Source: Henricia sp. BOLD:AAB3569
Taxonomy: Eukaryota > Echinodermata > Asteroidea > Spinulosida > Echinasteridae
Length of the DNA: 64,000 nucleotides
Assembly: GCA_037783545.1 (NCBI GenBank)
Contig: JBBELK010000624.1
Span: forward strand, 248,001-312,000
Direction of reading: 5' to 3'
Position numbers and translations under genes: made by a program
Part shown: in pieces, positions 47,028 through 59,283 of the stretch
Layout of the letters: the number at the start of each line of letters is the position of its first letter
Position numbering within the stretch: the first letter of the stretch is position 1
Notes under the pieces: model-generated
What the model saw: only the letters and a program-made list of their open reading frames with translations
The model's database searches: none
Told to the model about the DNA's origin: nothing

Positions 47028-47080
47028 TACGCCTTTCTTAATATTTATTCATAAACGGACCAAAGCGAGGCTATAGTTCC
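47028..47080. repeat. 53-bp inverted repeat, left arm
   Basis: Matches the reverse complement of 50600-50652 with two or three differences (includes GCCTTTCTTAATATTTATTC). It ends 40 bases upstream of the small gene's start codon. Weaker similarity extends outward on both sides. The pair either bounds a 3.6-kb element or reflects an inverted duplication of a promoter-like segment. Confidence 0.8.
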
Positions 47081-47119
47081 TCCGAAAAGTAAACAAACCA
47101 TTCAACGCACGCACGATGC

Positions 47120-48423
47120 ATGGCAGCTATCGACGTCAACGCAAGGGACCTTGGCTTAGCCTCAAGTTTCGTCGATTTATGGTCGACTCCAGGATTATAT
47201 CAAAAGACAGACAGTTTGCAAAGAATGCAGGTACTTCTCAGCGGCGTAGGTGCAATATTTGAAAGGTAGGAATGCTGTAAAATGATGGTGTTTACATCCG
47301 CATAACCTGATGAAATATCGTAACGTACGAACTGCATGTTTGCATATGCCTACACTACACCATGTACACAGTACATGCAGATTCACTCGTCATGCTCGTG
47401 TCGTGCCTTCGTGGTAAAACTGTACTGAAATGCCTGCACTACATTTTCCTTTATTACGGCATATTAAAATCAACCACCAAAACGTGAAAATCTGTTAAGA
47501 AATCGTAATATTAGCATGGAAATGTTAACAAATTTCAGGAAAGAATTGGGAAGTTGGTCATGGCTAATTAATACCTTGTGTGCATACTGTGCAAAACATG
47601 AAACATTTTTATGATCAACTTCCCAAATCTTGTCAAGGTGACGACCGTCCCAAGTTTGTCCTCCGTATGTTTTTTGGGGGGTAGGGGAGGGGAGTTCGCA
47701 AAATAGCCATGTGGGGAAACGCACGTAGCTGCTAGCAGAAAAACATGGGCAAATACTAGGGTAAATTCGGTCAGGAAACTTGATTTTAGCAATGAAAACA
47801 CTTTAATTATGTCATGCTCCATTGCATTATAACAATTTCTTTCTCTTTCGTTTTTCTACTCCTCAGATCAGACACACAAATTAGCAGAGTTGCAATAAAG
47901 TACGGCATGGAAGATGGAATCTCTGTCGGCAAAGTATTTCTGCGAGGTAAATTTTGTTGTAATTTAGGGTCTTTTTTTCAACCAAAAATTCCAATGTCAC
48001 ATTTAAGGTAGCAGTCAATCCACCCATGCTTGCACACACAAACCCCGGGCACAAACCCATGTTGAGCATTTACTAGTACATGTATTTACTTTTGCAGTCT
48101 CTATACTAGGGGAACAGTGACAATTATTAATACAAGAATAGATCCACCTTTATAAGAAGCTTTTCATGCTGATATTACAAAAATCCTGTTAAAACAGGGC
48201 ACTTTTGCAGTGCCTATACACAAGTGTTGAGTTCAGCTGTGTGCATACAACTCGTACCTGCTGGATACAGTGTACTAGCTAGAGACCAGGTGGACAAGGC
48301 TAGCTGTGTCCTTAATGTGCCATGGGGAAAAGGAATTTAGTAATTACAATTAAATGCCGTTTTAGGCAAATTCCTAACAAAAGCGATTCCTTTTCTTTTT
48401 TTTCTTCAGAAAATGAGGAATAA
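47120..48423 (+). CDS. Candidate small three-exon gene, 79 residues
   Basis: Exons 47120-47265, 47867-47946 and 48410-48423. Donors are GTAGGA and GTAAAT; acceptors follow strong pyrimidine tracts (TTTTTCTACTCCTCAG and TTCTTTTTTTCTTCAG). Phases match (2 then 1), and the stop follows ENEE. The start ATG lies in GCATGG context. The protein has no signal peptide or membrane segment. It begins MAAIDVNARDLGLASSFVDL, continues with an amphipathic stretch near LYQKTDSLQRMQVLLSGVG, then RSDTQISRVAIKYGMEDGIS and KVFLRENEE. An SDT...VAIKYG pattern is faintly LysM-like but too short to call. Function unknown. The gene lies 40 bases inside a 53-bp inverted-repeat pair (47028-47080 and 50600-50652), so it might be carried by a mobile element. 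It could also be a nested gene in the long intron after exon 3. Confidence 0.55.
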
Positions 48424-49060
48424 GATTGACCTCCATCTACACGGGATTCTCATCAGTCTGTATACTTCCTGACTACTCCCGACAGAAGAGTGTGCAATCC
48501 TTTGTCTCCACGCTTTGGTCTTCTTTAAGTAAAATGTCCTGTTGCTACTTAGTGTCTGGGGCTTCCATATTTGATAAATGATGATAAAATTACAGCTACA
48601 CAAGACTTTTTTCCTAAATGCCCTGCAGCTAGCTGTATGGACTTTGTGACTTATATTAATTGCGAAGGACAACCACACACAAAACTGTTAAAGCCTTGCT
48701 TGACACATTCTATTTTGAGCATGTGATCAGCTACATGTAAGTACATGTACACTCCATGGTGTATTCACATAACATGGAGGCCTACTTGGCAGATGTACAT
48801 GCAACTACAACAGTTATTTGATAATCATGAATGAACCTCCACTGTACATGTACAGTATTTAACATTTTTGTTGAAATTTTTAGCAAACTGTCCAAGGAGT
48901 GAATACATGTAGACACACTTTGTGTGCTCTTATGAAAGCTCCACTGTAAAAGTGCCCAATTTCACGGTGCTGCTTGGCTTACTGATGTCATGAGATTAGC
49001 TAGTGGATTTTGAAAGTTAATTTTTCTGAGCTATGAAGGTACATGTATATTCCTGCCTAA
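48424..49060. other. 3' flank of the small gene
   Basis: AT-rich. I did not find a clear AATAAA close to the stop codon. No other feature recognised. Confidence 0.3.
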
Positions 49061-49197
49061 AGGCACAGGCTCGTCAGCAATGCACGCGCGCCAAATTCGT
49101 GCCACGAAATACGCAGCTCCATACATAGCAAAGGCATGGAGCTGCGTATTTTGTGGCACGAATTTGACGCGCGCGCATTGCTGACGAGCCTGTACCT
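49061..49197. mobile_element. Snap-back MITE, GGCACAGGCTCGTCAGC family, best copy
   Basis: Near-perfect 137-bp foldback: AGGCACAGGCTCGTCAGCAA to about 49120, loop CATAGCAAAGGC-like, then the complement to 49197. Flanks are CTAA (49057-49060) and TTAA (49198-49201). Confidence 0.9.
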
Positions 49198-49201
49198 TTA
49201 A

Positions 49202-50599
49202 GCTTAAACAGCACCCAAGGGGTCAAAGACTTGCGACGCGTCGCAAGTATACCAAATCCATTGCATCTCGCAACAGGTTCAGCGAGTTGCGACGGATGTG
49301 GCTATATCTGCGACGCGTCACAAATCTTTGTGATATCGACTCCTGTGTACATGTGAACAAAATTTGACAGTTTGACTTTGAGTCCACTTGGAAGCATGCA
49401 TGCCTCCGACTACACAAAATAAATGCTACATTACAATTGAACTCTGACCTCCAAGTTTGTTTATTCTTTACAATTTACATGTATAGACTCTAGTCATCAC
49501 TCATCAGTGCTTGGGACAATTATTTTTCTGTTAAAAAATTAGATTTGTGGAAAGACTGACATTAGCAACTAAGACAGCAAGCTGTATACATACTAATAAT
49601 AACGTCAATTAATCTGCTTATCACGAGAAAATGTTCAGGCCCTATCTTTCAATTATTGCTTTCCTTCATTAGGTTTAAAGACACGATTGATTGGTAAACT
49701 TTTAAAATGGTACGCACAGCATTACAGAACTAAAGGTGCCTTTTAAAATTTCACTCATCCATAATTCAAAAACCTTTAAAATACATGCTGCTTTGATGCA
49801 TGATTTTTTTAATGGTAGGCCTAGGCCTAAATAATTCATTTGCAAATTGTCAAAAAAAAAACTAGTTGGCAATTTCTCGCACAAAGGTACCCAAAAGAAT
49901 TGAGAAGTTGATCATGGCCTCAGACCTTGTGTGCAAAACAAGTACAGGCTGAACAAAATCTTAAATGTTTTCCACTTGAAAATTAATCCATCAAATCTGC
50001 ACAGGCATTCCAATGCTAGATGGGTCATTTTAAAGAAAATAAATTCTGATCAACTTCTCAACTCTTACCAATGGTACCATTTTATATGAAAAGGGAGAGA
50101 ATTTACAAGTCAGACTTCTTCTACTGCCTCATATTACGAATATGAAATCGGCTGAAAAATGGCAAAGATTTGTTACTAATATGAATCGTAATTTCTTCCT
50201 GCCAAATTTTTGTTTTTCAATCAGATATGCACTTACTGACGGCTAACATTAGTTAATTAGTCATTTTTCAACTTTATCGTGATGTCCGACTTGTAAATTC
50301 TTACCCGTAATAAATCAACAGACATGACAGAGGGATCGGAGGAAAAAGAGTCATCGTCGCTGCATGGCCCAATTTCCGGACACGGTTCAAAATAATTTTT
50401 AAAAAATGTCCTTCGAAGATCTGTCCTTCGTCTCTCCTGATTTTGATGTGCCCCTGCTTCTGTCGGTCATTATCACTCAGAAATCTACAAAAGCAAACCT
50501 CAAAAGGTCCAAACGACGAACGTTTTACGCTGTCAACTTGGAGCACATCGGTACGTTCGTAGGCTTATCGCACGCATACAATCCGGCACTGAAATGAGT
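49202..50599. other. Mixed repeats, no gene called
   Basis: CGACGCGTCGCA-type palindromic words at 49230-49325. A block at 49895-50080 (GAGAAGTTGATCATGGC and, inverted, TGATCAACTTCTCAACTC) recurs at 47530-47650 and 51300-51475. Frames at 50301-50546 (minus) and 50406-50597 (plus) overlap and lack support. Confidence 0.4.
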
Positions 50600-50652
50600 G
50601 GAACTATAGCCTCGCTTTGGTCCGTCATGAATAAATATTAAGAAAGGCGTAT
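50600..50652. repeat. 53-bp inverted repeat, right arm
   Basis: Partner of 47028-47080. Confidence 0.8.
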
Positions 50653-50883
50653 AGGACTATTCATCAGTGCAAAATGTCGTCATCCTGTGATAATTATCTG
50701 AGAGAGACATCCAGAACAAATTAAAGGAGTTTTTCCAGAAAATTGATTTCCTAACAATCATATAAAATACCTCCCCAAAATGCTATCCGTGGGAAGAAAA
50801 CGGGAAATTTACAATGTCCAATTTGGGGGGTGGGGGTGGGGTTGGTGCGTTAACAAAACGGAAGAGTGTGTTGAGGTATACAT

Positions 50884-52412
50884 CAGGCCTCAACCTTAAG
50901 CTTCAGAGGGGCAAGGCCACTTGGCCATAAAAAGAAGGGGGCACCAAGGCCATTTTCAAAATGTTTATTTGTTGATGACTTAATGTCACTTCCCTTAAAT
51001 TTGAAGATGGTGTTCAAGATGTTTTTTTGTTTTGTTTACTTTACAAGCTTTCTGGTGCATCTGAGAGCTATCCTGGGGTCTTGAAGGGCTTGTTACATGT
51101 GTTATAGTATAGATTCTCAAGGATTGTTTTTGTGCAGATTTTAAAAAATATGGAAAAGAAGGATTCTGCTTTAGTACTTGCACTTAACTCTTAAGCCCTA
51201 TGGAGACCGACTTGGTAAAAGTTTTTCCTAAGTAGACTAACTTTTTGGTCTACTTTTTCCCACAGTAAAATAACGATTTTCCACATATATTCTTTTTTTG
51301 GAAGCTGAGCTTCGGAAAGAATTGGGAAGCTGATCATGGCTTAATACCTGTGTGCAAAACATTTCCCATTTGAAATGTTGGTTTTTTCCCCCATCAAAAC
51401 TGCACATTCCAATGCTAGATGAGTAATTTTCAAGAAAAAAATCTGATCAACCTCCCAACTCTTACCAAAACGTCATTCACAGACCATGCCGCGCCCATTC
51501 ATGTGGCCTAGGCCAGGCTTTGTAGGCCGATCTTCCCAGACCCCGCGCTCGCTGCATGCGGCGGTGTCATGCTCCGTATGGCCACGGCCGGTCCTTGCCG
51601 GTAACTGGCGTTTGACAATACCGTTCCACTTTCGAAATACATGTATTCTCATTTCTCAAATACATACACTCAATCCATGAGAGTGGAAGATACTTTCCAT
51701 AAAAATAACGATCAAGCAAAACACGGTCGTTGCGATGCACGAAAAGTTTTATTTACGATCGACTGATCAACTGCATGCAATAGTGCATGCATATATATCG
51801 CATGCACACAAAACATGCCATATGTTTTCCAAGAAAGTGTACCGACTGTGTTGTAAAATGCATGCTGATTGGTCGAAAAAAATAATATGACACGTTGGTA
51901 CTAAATTCTAGCCAATAGCGTTTTAAGTTAGCAAAAAGCGATCGGCACGGGTTGGCCTTTTATCAAGCCACTCGCTTGGATTTACTGTGTTCACGTGCAT
52001 TGCTTTTCGCAGGCTTTTTGTGCCGCTGTACAGAGAATGTATTGGAACAACTTATGCAAGGCTAGAGCTCTACATGTACAGTACCATCATGCAAGCACAT
52101 GCCGCGATGTGTAGCGATAGCGAAGCGGCCGTGCCGCGACTACTACTAGGATCCTACTGGGACCGGGCCGGCTGTGGACCGTATAGAGAGCTGCTTTATG
52201 ACCGGCCGTGTCATTGAGAAGTTTTTGCGGGAGACATTTCTGCTGCAAATTTGAGTCGTGTTCATATCAGAGCTGAAGTGTTGCGATCTGAGGGGCACGT
52301 CGGCCAATATAATGTGGCCGTAAGGTATATGTTTTTAAAAAGGGCATCACGGCAATTCACTGGGGCATCACGGCAATGGCCGCTGGTGGCCGCTGTAAGG
52401 GATCGAAGCCTG
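50884..52412. mobile_element. hAT-like insertion, 1.5 kb
   Basis: It interrupts a copy of the 46178-46375 MITE. Its ends are CAGGCCTCAACCTTA and, inverted, CAGGCTTCGATCCCTTA; CAGG-type starts are typical of hAT elements. A clean 8-base target duplication is not visible (ATACAT on the left, ATTCAT on the right). The interior has no recognisable transposase and includes a block shared with 49895-50080. Confidence 0.6.
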
Positions 52413-52974
52413 ATTCATGTAGGGGCATTAGGGGGAGTCCCTTTGCCACATATCGTGCTGGGTATATTTTTTTATATAGCTTGATTTATTGTGAATGAAT
52501 AACAAAATCCTTCTCAGAAACCTTAAACTTGCTGGGCGTTTCCTCAATGTAGGTATGAGTACACACATCCACGTACCAGTACATATGTCATTGGGGAAAT
52601 TTGAGAAATTATGTGAGTAATGTGACAAGGAAGTTTCCTCTTCGTCTAAAATGCCAATTTTACAATGCCACAGGCATATACTCGCACAACTGTGTTTGTA
52701 CACACTTATAGGGTACCTCTTTTGTTCCATCTCTCCCTTCTCTTTGTCCCTCTTTTGTCTCCTTTGTCTTCACCAACTCCATAGACTTAATGCACGTTTT
52801 ACTCTGTCAGGTATAAGTGGGCTATTTCACAATAAGTGGTCATTTGAGTAAATTACAGTATAACCCATCCTGGATAACTTTATCAGTGCAAATACATGTT
52901 ATGAGTGATTTTATATGATGAGTAATATGAAGGACAAGCTACAGAACTATTTATACATAATTCTACGAGTTATT

Positions 52975-53083
52975 AGGTGATCGGGCCAACAGCCCGATCA
53001 CCTATTACTCTCGTACGATTTCTTTGTCTTTTTTTAGGTGATCGGGCCAACAGCCCGATCACCTATTACTCTCGTACGATTTG
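52975..53083 (+). repeat. Duplicated hairpin unit AGGTGATCGGGCCAACAGCC
   Basis: Two direct copies (52975-53024 and 53035-53083) of a unit whose first half folds on itself (AGGTGATCGGGC with GCCCGATCACCT) followed by TATTACTCTCGTACGATT. Half of the hairpin recurs at 54746-54759. Hairpins beside tandem cores are seen in non-autonomous Helitron/Helentron and pearl-type elements; that link is inference. Confidence 0.7.
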
Positions 53084-53218
53084 TTTTTTTTTTGTTTTTT
53101 TTTTTCTTTTTCTTTTTCCACTCAAACGTTTCCAGAGCTTTTCTTCAAAACGGTTCAAGCTATCAACTTAAAACTTGGTAGGAACATCAACCCCAATGTG
53201 AAGATGTGCATACAAGTG

Positions 53219-54500
53219 TGACGTCATTGTGACGTCATTAGGTATCAAATTACAAACCAAAAATGACCAAAATATGCATGTTTTAAAATGCTTCCGTCTG
53301 GAAAACCACGTGACCCATGATCTTCGTATTTGACAGGCTTATATATCAGATCATGGCCTACAATTTTCTTCGTGTGGGCATTTTCATCTGACCCTTCCTT
53401 CTGGGGTCAATCTGAGGTCAAAGTTCAACGAAAACGAAAATCTCAATTTTTGCACTTATTGAGCAACAATGCCCATCAAACCAAGCTGAATCTTTAAGAA
53501 ACTAAGTACAGGCATATGTCCTATAGCAGACTTTCACCAGCGTGTTTAATATTATGATGGCATCAAGCGTGACGTCATCGTGACGTCATCAAGTATCAAA
53601 TTACACAACCCAAAAAAACCAAAATATGCATATTTTAAAATGCTTCCGTCTCGAAAACCACGTGACCCAGGCAGGATCTTCGTATTTGGCAGGTTTATAG
53701 ATGACATTCTGTTCTACAATTTTCTTTGTGTGGGCATTGTCATCTGACCCTTCCTTCTGGGGTCAATTGGAGGTCAAAGTTCAACGAAAACGGAAATCTC
53801 AGTTTTTACACTTACCAGTAACAATGCCCATCAAACCAAGCTGAATCGTTAGTAAATTAGATACAGACATAGGCCCTACGGCAGACTTTCACCAGCATGT
53901 ATAGTATCATGATGGCATCAAGTGTGACGTAATCATGACGTCATCAGGTGTCAAATTACAAAAATTCAAAGGTTATTATTTTCAAAATTCATATCTCAAG
54001 AACCGAAATAGATACTTGAACAATTCTTTCACAACATGATAAGTCTAAATGAACTGAACAAATCATACGATGTCATGACCCCTGTGTGACGCCTACTTCC
54101 GGTTGTTGTTCGAAAATGTGCAATTTTTTAGCATTTTGAATGCAAATAGATTCAAAGTGGTAGTGAATTTGACCATTTTTCTCTGGAACGAAATGTTTCC
54201 ACACATGTGGACCTTTTGACTATACCATTGGTGACGTCATTACATGGACGGTGGTTACGTAATGTGGTGTCAAATTACGCAAATTTGGAGCTGAGATGTT
54301 TTAAAATGCTGTATCTTGAAAACTACAACAGATATTGGTATGATTCCTTCGCCACATTTAAGAACTTGATGTTCAACATATTGTTCAACAATTTGTGCAC
54401 AAAATTGTGACGTCATGATGTCGTCACAGGTGTCACATTACAAGATTTCAAAGGTTATTATTTCAACAATTCATATCTCAAAACGGTGCAAGCTATCAAC
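53219..54500 (+). repeat. Tandem array, about 353-bp units starting with paired CRE sites
   Basis: Units start at 53219, 53570 and 53925; partial units start at about 54232 and 54408. The first two full units open with two TGACGTCA palindromes 11 bases apart (53219 and 53230; 53570 and 53581). The third has one intact site (53936) and one altered. Shared downstream words include GTATCAAATTACA and AAAACCACGTGACCCA. Later units are shortened and diverged. Confidence 0.9.
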
Positions 54501-54556
54501 CCCCCAGCTATGGCGGATATGCAGGGAGGAGATATTAGTTACCGGATTAGTGTATA

Positions 54557-54679
54557 CAGCAGCCGATTTCACGAAACTTTACGCAATTGCGCAAGTCCAC
54601 TTACGCCATAAGTTATTCCGCAAGTAATGGCGTAAGTGGACTTGCGCAATTGCGTAAAGTTTCGTGAAATCGGCTGCTG
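54557..54679. repeat. Perfect 53-bp-arm palindrome
   Basis: Arms 54557-54609 and 54627-54679 are exact complements (CAGCAGCCGATTTCACGAAA...), loop 17 bases. Inside the 52814-55607 element, so probably a recent snap-back insertion. Confidence 0.95.
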
Positions 54680-55607
54680 AACTTCCATTTTTGCCATTCC
54701 ACAGGTGATAACAACGTCTGAAATTCATCACAAAATGTTCATTTAGCCCGATCACCTGGCGTTTGTAACAACAAACGTCATACCTCTAGTTCGTTTTGAA
54801 TTTCTCCATTTACATGCACTTTTAACACCATTTTGGAGTCTCATTTCAAGTTTTACATTAGTTTTAAGTGGAATCATTTGTTGATGATGCATTATTGTGG
54901 TGAATTTGGTGATCAATCATGGATATATATAGTGTTCAACAATATTGTGAAACTTGGGTTGGTGTAATTCGGTCGAAAAATGTTAATTTTATGAACATTT
55001 TAAAATAAAGTGTATTTCCCGTTAAATAAAATATGTAATGTCCCCTCCAGGACAAGGTATTGATGACAATGGAATAGTTTGGAAATATGTACTCACAAGT
55101 ATGTTTGTATCATCTACAGGACACATTTGATGGAGTAAATATGACAATTTGATCGTGGGAGAGATTTGAGTAAATATTATTAAGATCATATTCAGGGTTG
55201 TGGAAAATCCGTTAAAAATTTGTCCTCTCCGGGACAGCAGTTAATTGTAATTAACATGTCAACCATGATTGGAATATTTTATGTTATGTTTGTAAAATTA
55301 ACAGTACCATTCCTTCTAAAAGGACATTGCATGGCATTACCATTTCAACATTTAGTCTGGCCATTATATTGTGATATTCTGTGTTTAACAAAATGTCCTC
55401 TCCAGACAACCAATTACGAATCATTATTTGATTGGAAAAAATAAACATGTTAATCATAATGCCACGCTCTGATATTTTAGGAATTATTAGTATACAAGTT
55501 TTCAGATCAACAGAGTTTTTGTGAGTTGGACAAGTTTGAAATGTTACCCCCAATGAGACTGAAAGTGTACACTGAAAGTGTACACTTATTGTGAAATAGC
55601 CCACTTA

Positions 55608-56727
55608 CAGAAAGACCCACTTATGGGGTTCCTGTGTTCCTTTTGTATACAACCCTAGGTACCCCCTGTGTATTTATAAACATATTCAAATTGGTTTCTG
55701 TGAATCTAACACCACTGTATGTACATAACCTTGCAAACATTTTTTTCCATAGAAAAAACCTACATACATGTATTAAAAGAACGAGGAAATGACTGCAAAA
55801 AGTAGTCAACTGAGATCTGGACCCGGATCTACATGTACAGCAGATTTATGGGGTTCATGAATTTGGAAAATCCAACATAAGATAATGTTCCTGTAGCGTA
55901 GGTTGCATTTTTGTGTCAAACAGGGTCATATAATTCAAGAATACCTTTACAGTTGCCCGCTGTAGGTTAGTCGAACCCGCCATTCGGCATGGGCAAGCTC
56001 GGTGGTCCAGTGGTCACGACGTCTGCTTTAGGCCTTGTCACTATTGTTTTTGGCGAACCCCCAAGAATTACTACGATTTTGCCACAACAAAATGTTCTAC
56101 AAATAATTGCAAATAAATGTCGCTTGAATTGGTCAATTTTGTTAAGGGATGAACAAAACAGAATAACTGTGAATGCTGGAGAATAACAGCGAACAATGAA
56201 CAAAGTAGATTTAGGCCTAACTCAACGCAGAAAGATACACAACATTGTGCAAAGATACATGTACAGTGTACACGCATACACAACGATATGCAAAGAACTA
56301 GAAAGATACACAATGATGTGTTTCAAAGCCAAAGTAACACAAAATTTATGGCGACATACAATCCCAGTATTTAAGGGGGACATTGTGTCCAGCTTTTGTG
56401 GATTGACCCACGTATGTTTGAAATGTTGTCCTTATTTCAGCTTGACGCTATAGAGCCCTGGTTCTCAAACTTTTTCTGGCCATTTCCCCACGAGTTCCTA
56501 TCAGCACTCGTGAACGATCTCACCAAGGATCGTTTCATTGCAGTGCATTCCGTTTTACCTGGATTTTTTTCTACTCTATGACCATCTAATTCCCCTCTGC
56601 AAATGCTGTCTTTCCCTCAGGAGGGAATACCTCCTCAGGAGGGAATCTTCACCACTCAACAACTCCCCCCCCGACCCCCACCCCCCACCCGATGACGTCA
56701 CTTTGTACATTTTAAAAATGTCAGAAG
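55608..56727. other. Unassigned stretch
   Basis: A tRNA-like A-box word (GTGGTCCAGTGGTCACGACG, about 56001-56020) is present without a matching B box downstream; perhaps a SINE remnant. No gene. Confidence 0.3.
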
Positions 56728-57184
56728 CTTTCAGATACTACCACAACCAACTCTCCAGGTTATCTTGGGCAAGCCTCAACCCTGAGATACCCAGGGCGGA
56801 GCGAGTGTCCCCACTACTTTTTTCTGCCCTAGGTTTAGACAAAAAAATAGGCTGTTACCCCAGGGTTCATTAACCCTGCCAGCGACCAGGGTTAAGGATG
56901 GCAACCTCAGGGTCAACGGGCGAACCCCTGGGTAAGCATTGTAGTGGGAAACCAAGCAGTGTTAAGTGTTCCACAGGCAATCTCGGTCCAAGCCTCTGTA
57001 AAGAGTTTCCACGTGCAGTGGGAAACTGCATCGCGTTAACCCGGGGCAAGCTCGCCCGGGCTTAACAAAACTCCGGGTTAATGAAACAAATGGGAACAGA
57101 ATTCGGGAGTAACGAACCCCGGGGTAAGAAAAGCTTAACCCGAGGCGGCAAATCCCCGGGTTAAGCAGTTTGTAGTGGGAAAAG
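56728..57184. mobile_element. AACCCGGG-type MITE, inverted copy of 13826-14211
   Basis: Reads as the reverse complement of 13826-14211: it begins at CTTTCAGATACTACC and ends GTAGTGGGAAAAGATT. The internal ACCCTGAGATACCCAGG and GTGGGAAACTGCATCGCG words match the inverse of the first copy. Confidence 0.75.
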
Positions 57185-57799
57185 ATTAATCAGATTAATC
57201 AGGTAAAGTATGCGTACATCCAACTTAATAAAGGTCAAATGGAAGGCAGTATACCGTTTACATTTAGGTAACCGCTATCGAATATTGAATTAAACTGCAA
57301 CCTCGCGATAGATTGGTCACACACGCACGTGTACATCCAGCATCTGACACTCTAAATGTCTTGTGTGGTTTATCGTAAGCTGATTCACACATGAGTGGCA
57401 TGTCAAAAACTGCTTGCCAGACCTTGATGTTGATGCTTGACACTGGACACTCAACATGCAAAAAGGTGAAAAGTCTGTGCAAGAGAATTATGGATAATCC
57501 TTATGTTGCCCTTAGCGAAAAATAAGAACATAGGAGATGAGGTAAAACCTGAACAAAAACAAGGGCTTTTTCATGGCAAGTGAAACCACCTCCCGCCCCC
57601 AAATAAAATATAACCGAAAGCAATTCCTTTCCTGACATTAGTGAACTAAATCCAATGACCCCTATATGTGTACACCTGTACATGCACATATCTACCCAGT
57701 AGGCTCTGGAATCCAGCCAAAGGTGAGCTGATCCAGGGGCAAAGTGTACATGTACATGTATAAAGGAGACCCACAGCTGTTTTCTTGGAAGATGGAAGT
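57185..57799. other. Unassigned stretch
   Basis: No repeat partner or exon recognised. Confidence 0.3.
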
Positions 57800-57803
57800 T
57801 TAA

Positions 57804-59283
57804 AGGTACACACCGGCCTACTGTTTACATGATTTAGTGATGTAGCAGCATTGACAATACTTTTTTGATGGTCGTTGTGAAAAAATATCCTGTAATTTAC
57901 TAAAGAAGTGCAAAATTAACAACTAGAAGTATGTCTGTTGATAACAGAGCATATGGCTTTCCGCTTTTCTTTTTTTGTATGTTTGTATGCATGGAAAACT
58001 TCTGAAGGTATGGGCGTGTTCACTGACCCTCAGTGAACATATGCACCAATTTTGGGCCAATTTGCAAAAACTTTGCCACAGACATCTCTTCAAAATGCAT
58101 TTTGGCCATTTTTCAACTTGCCGCTAGAGGGCGCTCTTTCGTGTCACGACTTAACTTTTGGTATTTTTGGAATTCCCAAGAGGTCTTGAGACTAACACTT
58201 TTGACCCGATCTCTGTATCTGCTACCAGTTTTAAATGACAGGGCAGCCTCGTTTTCGACCAATAGGAAGCAAGATTCAAGGTCAATGTCTGTGTATGAAA
58301 TTTAGACCTTGGATAGTCATGACCATTGCCGAAGGAATAAAGTTTGTATCTCAAACGGTTGAATTTGTACAGAAGTTTCAATATTGAAGGCCATATATTT
58401 CAAACGCTTGTAATCTGACACCTGATGACGTCATCAAAATGTAAACACATTTGTGCAGTACTTCATTATGAGGTGATTGTTGTGACCAAGTTTGATGATG
58501 ATCCGAGCTTTGCAAGTGACCGTTTTGCCAGGCCGAAAGACCATGCGCTTTGTCTATGGGGTTTTGACGGAGTGCGGAAAGCCAAAAACGGTCAAAAGAC
58601 GGGTTATGCGCTTTACCAGCTGTTGCAACTACGCGCGAGCCTCACGACTTTGTCACAAACGATTCACCCTTCTCCTGCTCAGGATATCTCAAATTTTCTG
58701 CTCACGATTTCACTGGACAGCCCAGACGACCGAATAGGAATTTCCGTTTTCTTTTGAGGAGTTGGCATCATGTTTTTTCTTCACGAACGTACACCGGAGC
58801 AACACACCCGGCCGTGTGTGCACTCAGGCTATTTGCCGTGCTGCGCGGGGCAAATATCCTACACTCCACGGTAGCCTAGTAGCACGCGCTCGCTCCCGTT
58901 CTCCGGACTCTGGAAACAAACAATTATGTTCAAATTTTCATACTTATGTTTAAGTTTGTTTCATACCTGTATAAATAGTCTCTCTTTTTTCAATTACTTA
59001 TTAATATTGGGGGAAAATCAGAGTTGAATTTGGTGCAGTTCTGCACGGTAAGAAACTTTTATACGGCTGGAAATTCAACTAACTCACAAGACCACGTGAC
59101 TTTTCGGAACCAGAATCTGGTTCCCAAAAGTCACGTGACCTTGAATTTTTGCAAAATGCTCAAAAACAGCAAAATTTGACGGCGTCTTTTCAGGATATAT
59201 CTAATTTACTCTGGAAAGCGCTTCAGAATAATGTATGGGTCTATTTAGAGCCCAAAATAGCCCAACAAAGCCGGTGTGTCCCT
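57804..59283 (+). mobile_element. AGGTACACACCGGCC family, copy 3, with internal insertion
   Basis: TTAA at 57800-57803 and 59284-59287. Compared with the other copies it holds about 660 extra bases (57924-58585) that include GATGACGTCATCAAAATG, similar to the CRE units at 53-54 kb. The rest follows the family order. Confidence 0.85.

Larger units (their letters stand above)
52814..55607. mobile_element. 2.8-kb element with perfect 25-bp inverted ends
   Basis: TAAGTGGGCTATTTCACAAT (52814 onward, 25 bases) is exactly repeated in inverse at 55583-55607. It contains a pair of GGGCC hairpins, a CRE-bearing tandem array, a long palindrome (54557-54679) and three GTCC(C/T)CTCC words in 55030-55400. 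No transposase recognised. Several internal parts may be nested elements. Confidence 0.7.

Noticed and set aside
52750-52812. Possible short exon ending at TCAG before GTATAAG
   Set aside because: In the phase needed after exon 3 it opens with a stop codon. The site coincides with the end of a 2.8-kb element.
53219-54500. CRISPR-like array
   Set aside because: Units are about 350 bases and diverged throughout, with no constant short repeat and variable spacer pattern, in a eukaryotic context.
55985-56035. tRNA-like A box (GTGGTCCAGTGGTCACGACG)
   Set aside because: No B box at the right distance on the same strand. The nearby TCGAACCC is on the other strand. No cloverleaf could be drawn.
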